The notes under the pieces: model-generated
Seen by the model: the letters and a program-made list of their open reading frames with translations, nothing else
What the model was told of the DNA's origin: nothing
Database searches by the model: none
Source: Bacteroidetes bacterium SW_11_45_7
Lineage (GTDB): Bacteria > Bacteroidota > Bacteroidia > Chitinophagales > SW-11-45-7
Direction of reading: 5' to 3'
NCBI GenBank assembly: GCA_003022985.1
Contig: PXTV01000203.1
Location: forward strand, 1 to 8,319
DNA: 8,319 nt
Part shown: positions 5,101-8,319 of the stretch, one piece after another
How the letters are laid out: every line of letters begins with the position of its first letter
Numbering within the stretch: position 1 is the stretch's first letter
Translations under genes and position numbers: made by a program

Positions 5101-6102
5101 CTATTGTTGAAGTACCGGCATCATAACCTTAACCACAGCACCTTGCGGCTCGTTGTTGCGGATCCAGGCCGTCCCATCATGATACGCCATGATACTTTTG
5201 ACGAGGAAAAGACCAAGGCCGGCCCCCTTTGTGGAGCGCGTATCTTCATTGCCAATGCGATAAAATTTGTTAAAAACACGCGCCTTTTCCTGATCAGGTA
5301 TCCCCTGGCCACGGTCTGCTACATATATCACAGCCATGCCATCCCGCTCCTTGACCGTCACTGAAATGGGTTCTTTTGACGGGCTGTATTTTATAGCATT
5401 TTCAAGAAGATTTGTAATAACTGATCGCAAGGCATGACGATCCCCTTTCACAGTCAAATCATGATAAATCGAGGTGTCGATTTGATGGTCTGTTCCTCTC
5501 TTCTGCTTGTCAACAATATCATTGACCAAAGGAATGAGATCGATGATCTCGAATTCGCTGCTGTACCGTCCCTCCTCGATCTTTGTTGCCAGAAGAATGT
5601 TGTTAACCAAGTCCTCAAGACGCTCGGTATCCTGCAATGAGTTGGTGACAACTTTCTGCTTGTTGTCCTCGCTCAGGTCTTTCCTGCCAAGGGTTTGCAG
5701 AGCAAGTTTGATCGATGAAAGAGGAGACTTGAGCTCGTGCGTAATGGACAAAAGGAAGTTTTTCTGCTGATTGGCCAGCTCGATTTCACGAAAAAATGTA
5801 CTTCTGATTTTATAAATGCCCGCTATAAGAATCAGCAAAAACACAGCGCCCTCTCCCACTATCATATAGATTTGCGAATAATAGTCATCCTCGATTTCCC
5901 CGTAGCGTTCGGTATCCCGAAAATCACCCGCTTTGTTCTCTTGCTTGTGGCGGAGTTCCAGAATGGTCTTTTGCTGCTCGAACTCCCGGTAGTTTTTATC
6001 CAGCAACAAATAACACCACCACCCGAACGAGGCAATCCCGTAAATGACCACCAGGTAGAAGATGAGGAGAGGCTTGCGGAAATTGTTGGACCATTGAGAC
6101 AT
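5101..6102 (-). CDS. Membrane sensor histidine kinase
   Basis: A 333-residue HisKA/HATPase kinase. Two membrane helices (about 11-34 and 79-97) enclose a periplasmic loop of only about 44 residues (35-78), very rich in charged residues and Gln and not matching any sensor domain I know. TM2 is followed by a linker of about 24 residues, too short for a HAMP domain. The phosphorylation site is H122 in SITHELKSPLSSIK. The ATP-binding domain has the N box (N231 and N235 in NLLENAIKYSP), G1 box DRGQGIPD (263-270), F box FNKFYR (277-282) and G2 box KGAGLGLFLV (292-301). It should autophosphorylate at H122 and pass phosphate to D54 of the regulator encoded 80 bp downstream. The signal is unknown. hemL lies 138 bp upstream in the same direction, separated by a heptamer-repeat element. 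Confidence 0.93.
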   Translation of the reverse strand: MSQWSNNFRKPLLIFYLVVIYGIASFGWWCYLLLDKNYREFEQQKTILELRHKQENKAGDFRDTERYGEIEDDYYSQIYMIVGEGAVFLLILIAGIYKIRSTFFREIELANQQKNFLLSITHELKSPLSSIKLALQTLGRKDLSEDNKQKVVTNSLQDTERLEDLVNNILLATKIEEGRYSSEFEIIDLIPLVNDIVDKQKRGTDHQIDTSIYHDLTVKGDRHALRSVITNLLENAIKYSPSKEPISVTVKERDGMAVIYVADRGQGIPDQEKARVFNKFYRIGNEDTRSTKGAGLGLFLVKSIMAYHDGTAWIRNNEPQGAVVKVMMPVLQQ

Positions 6103-6132
6103 GAAGCAAGCTGATTAGAGGGGTTGAAGAGG

Positions 6133-6240
6133 TTCAAGATTCAATGTTGAAAGTTCAATGTGTAATTGGGATTTACCATGTATTGACTCCTTTGCCAAGT
6201 CTCCACTTTGAAATTTGGACTTTAAGCATTGAACTTTTAG
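6133..6240. repeat. Inverted heptamer-repeat element between hemL and the sensor kinase gene
   Basis: The left arm 6133-6160 is four in-phase 7-mers in minus orientation; read on the minus strand the units are CATTGAA, CTTTCAA, CATTGAA and TCTTGAA. The spacer is 45 nt (6161-6205). The right arm 6206-6240 is five in-phase plus-oriented 7-mers (CTTTGAA, ATTTGGA, CTTTAAG, CATTGAA, CTTTTAG) ending exactly at the hemL stop codon. AAAGTTCAATG at 6150-6160 is the perfect 11-bp complement of 6227-6237. The spacer shows no similarity to that of the sister element at 3191-3288, while heptamer, phase and layout are the same. A 3'-end stem for the hemL transcript or a transcription attenuator before the kinase gene is possible. 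Confidence 0.7.
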
Positions 6241-7551
6241 CTAATTCGCAGGTTCCCTGGCAAATACCTCGTCCATACTTTCGCACATTTTCGCTTTTGC
6301 TGTTTCGATGTCCTCCTGTGTATGGGCATAGGACATAAATGCCATCTCAAAACCCGAGGGGCCAAAGTAAATGCCCCGCTCCATCATGGCGCTGTGCAGT
6401 TGTTTGAAGTACTCACCACTCTTGGGGTGGATATCAGCCATCGAGCGCACCTCGGCCTCATCTTCGCCAAAGGATATCCACATGATGGAGCCGATATGGA
6501 AGAGTTTAACCGGATACCTGTGTTCTTTGGCGTAATTGTGAACCGGTTCGATCAGTGAAGCTGTCTTTTGCTCCATCTCTTCGTAAAAGCCCTCCTGTAA
6601 ACAGGCTTTGATCTGAGGAATACCTGCTGCCATCGCCACAGGATTGCCGGCCAGCGTACCGGCCTGGTAAACAGGGCCATCGGGCGATACGTGCTGCATG
6701 ATCTCATCCCTGGCGCCATAGGCACCAACAGGCATGCCGCCTCCTATGACCTTGCCATAGGTGACAATATCCGGTGCGATATTGTAATAGCCCGCAGCCC
6801 CTTCAAAGCCGGGACGGAAGCCCGAGAGCACTTCGTCAAAGATGAGAAGGGAGTGATTGGCCACACACTGATCTTTGACAAATTGCAGAAATTCCGGATG
6901 CTGGATCAGCAAACCTGTATTGGCAGGGATGGGCTCCATGACCACAGCACCCAGTTCATCACCGTGTTCGGTAAACGCTTTCTTAAGTGCTTCGCGGTCG
7001 TTGAGCGGTACCACAATGGTTTCTGCTGCCAGTGTATCGGGCACGCCAGCAGATGATGATTCGCCAAAAGTGGCAAGGCCTGAGCCGGCTTTTACCAGCA
7101 GCTGATCCACATGACCGTGATAGCACCCCTCGAACTTGAGAATTTTGTTGCGGCCGGTATAAGCTTTTGCTAAGCGCAGGGCCGACAGAACTGCCTCTGT
7201 CCCTGAACTCACGAAGCGGATCTTGTCGATAAAGCGGTTATGATCGACAATGAGCCCGGCCAGCTCGTTTTCCTGCCGTGTAGGAGCGCCAAACGATGTG
7301 CCGTTTTCAACCGTTTCCTTAATGTTGCTAACGATGCATTCGTGAGCATGACCAAGGATCAGCGGGCCGTAGGAACAGCAAAAGTCGATGTATTCGTTGC
7401 CGTCTGCATCCCAAATGCGGCTTCCTTTGCCTTTGTCGATAAACAGCGGTTTGCCCTCAACAGCTTTAAATGCTCGCACAGGCGAATTCACGCCACCGGG
7501 AAAATCCTTCACTGCTTCATCGTAAAGGGCATTGGATTGCTGGCGATTCAT
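6241..7551 (-). CDS. hemL: Glutamate-1-semialdehyde 2,1-aminomutase
   Basis: A 436-residue PLP enzyme of the class III aminotransferase fold, the usual length for the family. It converts glutamate-1-semialdehyde to 5-aminolevulinate, so this organism makes ALA by the tRNA-Glu (C5) route. Key segments are FPGGVNSPVRAF (17-28), FVSSGTEAVLSALRLA (113-128), YHGHVD (144-149), the cofactor aspartate D239 in FDEVLSGFR, the Schiff-base lysine K267 in YGKVIGGGMPVGAYG, and AGTLAGNPVAMAAG. The frame extends 33 codons upstream to 7650, but the ATG at 7551 gives the family-typical N-terminus, and the extension would cover the likely promoter at 7596-7603. The gene faces away from the FAD oxidase and lies upstream of the kinase gene in the same direction. 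Confidence 0.96.
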   Translation of the reverse strand: MNRQQSNALYDEAVKDFPGGVNSPVRAFKAVEGKPLFIDKGKGSRIWDADGNEYIDFCCSYGPLILGHAHECIVSNIKETVENGTSFGAPTRQENELAGLIVDHNRFIDKIRFVSSGTEAVLSALRLAKAYTGRNKILKFEGCYHGHVDQLLVKAGSGLATFGESSSAGVPDTLAAETIVVPLNDREALKKAFTEHGDELGAVVMEPIPANTGLLIQHPEFLQFVKDQCVANHSLLIFDEVLSGFRPGFEGAAGYYNIAPDIVTYGKVIGGGMPVGAYGARDEIMQHVSPDGPVYQAGTLAGNPVAMAAGIPQIKACLQEGFYEEMEQKTASLIEPVHNYAKEHRYPVKLFHIGSIMWISFGEDEAEVRSMADIHPKSGEYFKQLHSAMMERGIYFGPSGFEMAFMSYAHTQEDIETAKAKMCESMDEVFAREPAN

Positions 7552-7595
7552 AGATTGGGCATTTTCTTTAGCAACAATTTGTCGAGTGGCAAGTT

Positions 7596-7603
7596 CGAAG
7601 ATA
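7596..7603 (-). promoter_or_regulatory. Candidate -7 box for hemL
   Basis: The minus strand reads TATCTTCG within TCCCTTATCTTCG, one base off the TAnnTTTG consensus. It is nearly identical to the oxidase box TCCCTTATCTTTG on the other side of this intergenic region. A start near 7589 would leave a leader of about 38 nt. No clear -33 TTG is visible. Confidence 0.4.
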
Positions 7604-7700
7604 AGGGATTGATGGTAAAGTCCGCAGTAAGAAACAATGAGTCCTGTCACCTTTCATCAAGCGTTTTATGAATGGCCGATCAAATTTGCACTAACTAAAG

Positions 7701-7723
7701 GGTTATAACCAATTCCATAACCA
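7701..7723. repeat. GGTTAT/ATAACC repeat cluster upstream of hemL
   Basis: GGTTATAACC at 7701-7710 is a perfect 10-bp palindrome. ATAACCA occurs at 7705-7711 and again at 7717-7723, a 12-bp period close to one helical turn. GGTTAT (7701-7706) can also pair with ATAACC at 7717-7722. The spacing suggests a possible regulator site about 110-130 bp upstream of the presumed hemL start, but there is no direct evidence of function. Confidence 0.3.
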
Positions 7724-7764
7724 TTGCCAATCAGATCGATTAGAGCTTTAGCTTATCGTGCAGG

Positions 7765-7887
7765 TCATCTCCTCTTGTCATCCTTAAGCAATGAAATAGT
7801 CATGGAAAAAAAGAAGCTCAATACACCCAAACCCGCAGCAAATACGTCTTCTGCCATGCAAAATACCTGAGCCATCTTACTTACCAT
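7765..7887 (-). CDS. Possible 40-aa single-pass membrane protein, hypothetical
   Basis: This short frame, ATG at 7885-7887 and TGA at 7765-7767, would encode 40 residues. It has a polar start with two further internal Met candidates (M5, M11), an acidic pair E13-D14, then about 20 hydrophobic residues at 15-34 (GLGVLSFFFSM in the middle), and a charged tail KDDKRR. That is the profile of a small single-span membrane protein with its C-terminus in the cytoplasm. It lies on the hemL strand, 213 bp upstream of hemL. No good Shine-Dalgarno or promoter is visible, and a frame of this length can arise by chance in 390 bp. I recognise no family. ATG-GCA at codon 11 would give a 30-residue version. 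Confidence 0.3.
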   Translation of the reverse strand: MVSKMAQVFCMAEDVFAAGLGVLSFFFSMTISLLKDDKRR

Positions 7888-7902
7888 CAACTATTTCTCC
7901 CT

Positions 7903-7910
7903 TATCTTTG
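7903..7910 (+). promoter_or_regulatory. -7 promoter box for the FAD-binding oxidase
   Basis: TATCTTTG is an exact match to the Bacteroidota -7 consensus TAnnTTTG. A start near 7917 would give a leader of about 25 nt to the GTG at 7942. The -33 region has only a weak TTAC near 7881. This is the best promoter match of the divergent region. Confidence 0.55.
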
Positions 7911-7941
7911 TATTGAATTAAGTAGAATCAAAGAAGAATAA

Positions 7942-8319
7942 GTGGCTCATCCAGACGAATTAAACCAACTTCAAAACGAACTTGAAGGCGATTTCTATAC
8001 CGATACCATGCAGCGGTCCATCTACGCGACCGATGCCTCATCGTACCGCGAGATGCCGCTGGCCGTGGCCGTCCCCAAAACCAAGGCCGATCTCAAGAAG
8101 CTGATCCGCTTTGCACGTACCCACAAAACATCATTGATCCCGCGTACGGCAGGGTCATCCCTGGCAGGCCAGGTGGTAGGCAATGGCATTGTGGTTGATG
8201 TGTCCCGCCATTTTACGAACATCCTCGAGACGAAACCCGAACAGGGATGGGTACGCGTTGAACCGGGCGTTATCCGCAACGAACTCAACATGCACCTGGA
8301 GCAATACGGGCTGTTCTTC
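7942..8319 (+). CDS. FAD-binding oxidase (D-lactate dehydrogenase/glycolate oxidase-like), 5' part
   Basis: The first 126 residues of a protein that runs off the window. They match the N-terminus of large FAD-linked oxidases in which a FAD_binding_4 domain is fused to an iron-sulfur oxidoreductase domain (YdiJ/GlpC-like), about 970 residues in Bacteroidota. Seen here are GDFYTDTMQRSIYATDASSY (16-35), PLAVAVPKTKADLKKLIRFA (39-58) and the FAD pyrophosphate-binding segment PRTAGSSLAGQVVG (67-80) followed by IVVDVS, then RVEPGVIRNELN. The substrate is probably a 2-hydroxy acid, but the part that would narrow this is missing. The start is GTG: an in-frame TAA at 7939-7941 precedes it directly, and the next ATG (8008) would cut off conserved sequence. 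A GAAG-rich stretch at 7931-7938 may help ribosome binding. It is transcribed away from hemL. Confidence 0.88.
   Translation, partial: MAHPDELNQLQNELEGDFYTDTMQRSIYATDASSYREMPLAVAVPKTKADLKKLIRFARTHKTSLIPRTAGSSLAGQVVGNGIVVDVSRHFTNILETKPEQGWVRVEPGVIRNELNMHLEQYGLFF

Larger units (their letters stand above)
7552..7941. other. 390-bp divergent intergenic region between hemL and the FAD oxidase
   Basis: It carries the candidate hemL promoter near its left end, a cluster of GGTTAT/ATAACC repeats at 7701-7723, a 40-codon minus-strand frame at 7765-7887, and the candidate oxidase promoter at 7903-7910. I see no tRNA, terminator with U-run, or mobile-element trace. AGCTTTAGCT (7744-7753) is an additional small inverted repeat. 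Confidence 0.6.

Noticed and set aside
7552..7650. N-terminal extension of HemL by 33 residues
   Set aside because: The family starts near the ATG at 7551, and the extension overlaps the probable hemL promoter box at 7596-7603.
7802..7870. Plus-strand 22-aa frame beginning MEKKKLN, which resembles a short leader peptide
   Set aside because: Very short, no maturation or transport genes nearby, and it overlaps the more convincing minus-strand frame; chance is the simplest explanation.
1..8319. tRNA, rRNA or insertion-sequence remnants
   Set aside because: No GGTTCGA-type T-arm with acceptor pairing, no rRNA-conserved stretches and no transposase motifs were found on either strand.

Overview
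The window looks like chromosomal DNA of a member of the Bacteroidota, most likely a gliding-type lineage such as Cytophagales or Flavobacteriia. The evidence is a GldC-family gliding gene, a DUF4837 lipoprotein (a family I know only from Bacteroidota), a fabF-rnc pair, a cysteine-rich ferrochelatase of the Bacteroidota type, TAnnTTTG-like -7 promoter boxes, and almost no Shine-Dalgarno sequences. The phylum call is firm; anything finer is a guess.

Layout. Bases 2-1142 (+) hold the 3' end of fabF and all of rnc (RNase III, TTG start, 4 bp after fabF). They converge, with a single base between the stop codons, on a DUF4837 lipoprotein gene (1144-2274, -). A 476-bp gene-free stretch follows, carrying several short palindromes of REP-like appearance. 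Then comes gldC (2751-3167, +), with a glutamine-rich tail. From 3288 to 7551 four genes lie on the minus strand. In transcription order they are hemL (glutamate-1-semialdehyde aminomutase), a sensor histidine kinase, an OmpR/PhoB-type response regulator and hemH (ferrochelatase). A 390-bp region (7552-7941) separates hemL from the divergent start of a large FAD-binding oxidase (7942 to the window end). That region contains one plausible 40-aa membrane-protein ORF.

How the genes relate. fabF serves fatty-acid elongation and rnc RNA processing; they look co-transcribed. hemL and hemH catalyse an early and the last step of protoheme synthesis. The two-component system between them, only 11 bp upstream of hemH, suggests a link between heme or iron supply and a signal sensed at the membrane. 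That link is inferred from context.

Most noteworthy. Two intergenic elements, 3191-3288 and 6133-6240, share an unusual architecture. Each has about four heptamers in one orientation, a 42-45-nt unrelated spacer, and three to five heptamers in the opposite orientation (consensus CWTTGAA). They abut the stop codons of hemH and hemL. Other points worth checking are the REP-like palindromes, the 40-aa ORF, an Asp-to-Asn change at a catalytic position of RNase III, and the cysteine cluster of HemH. Nothing here is a clear new defence or mobile system; most of the window is ordinary core genome.
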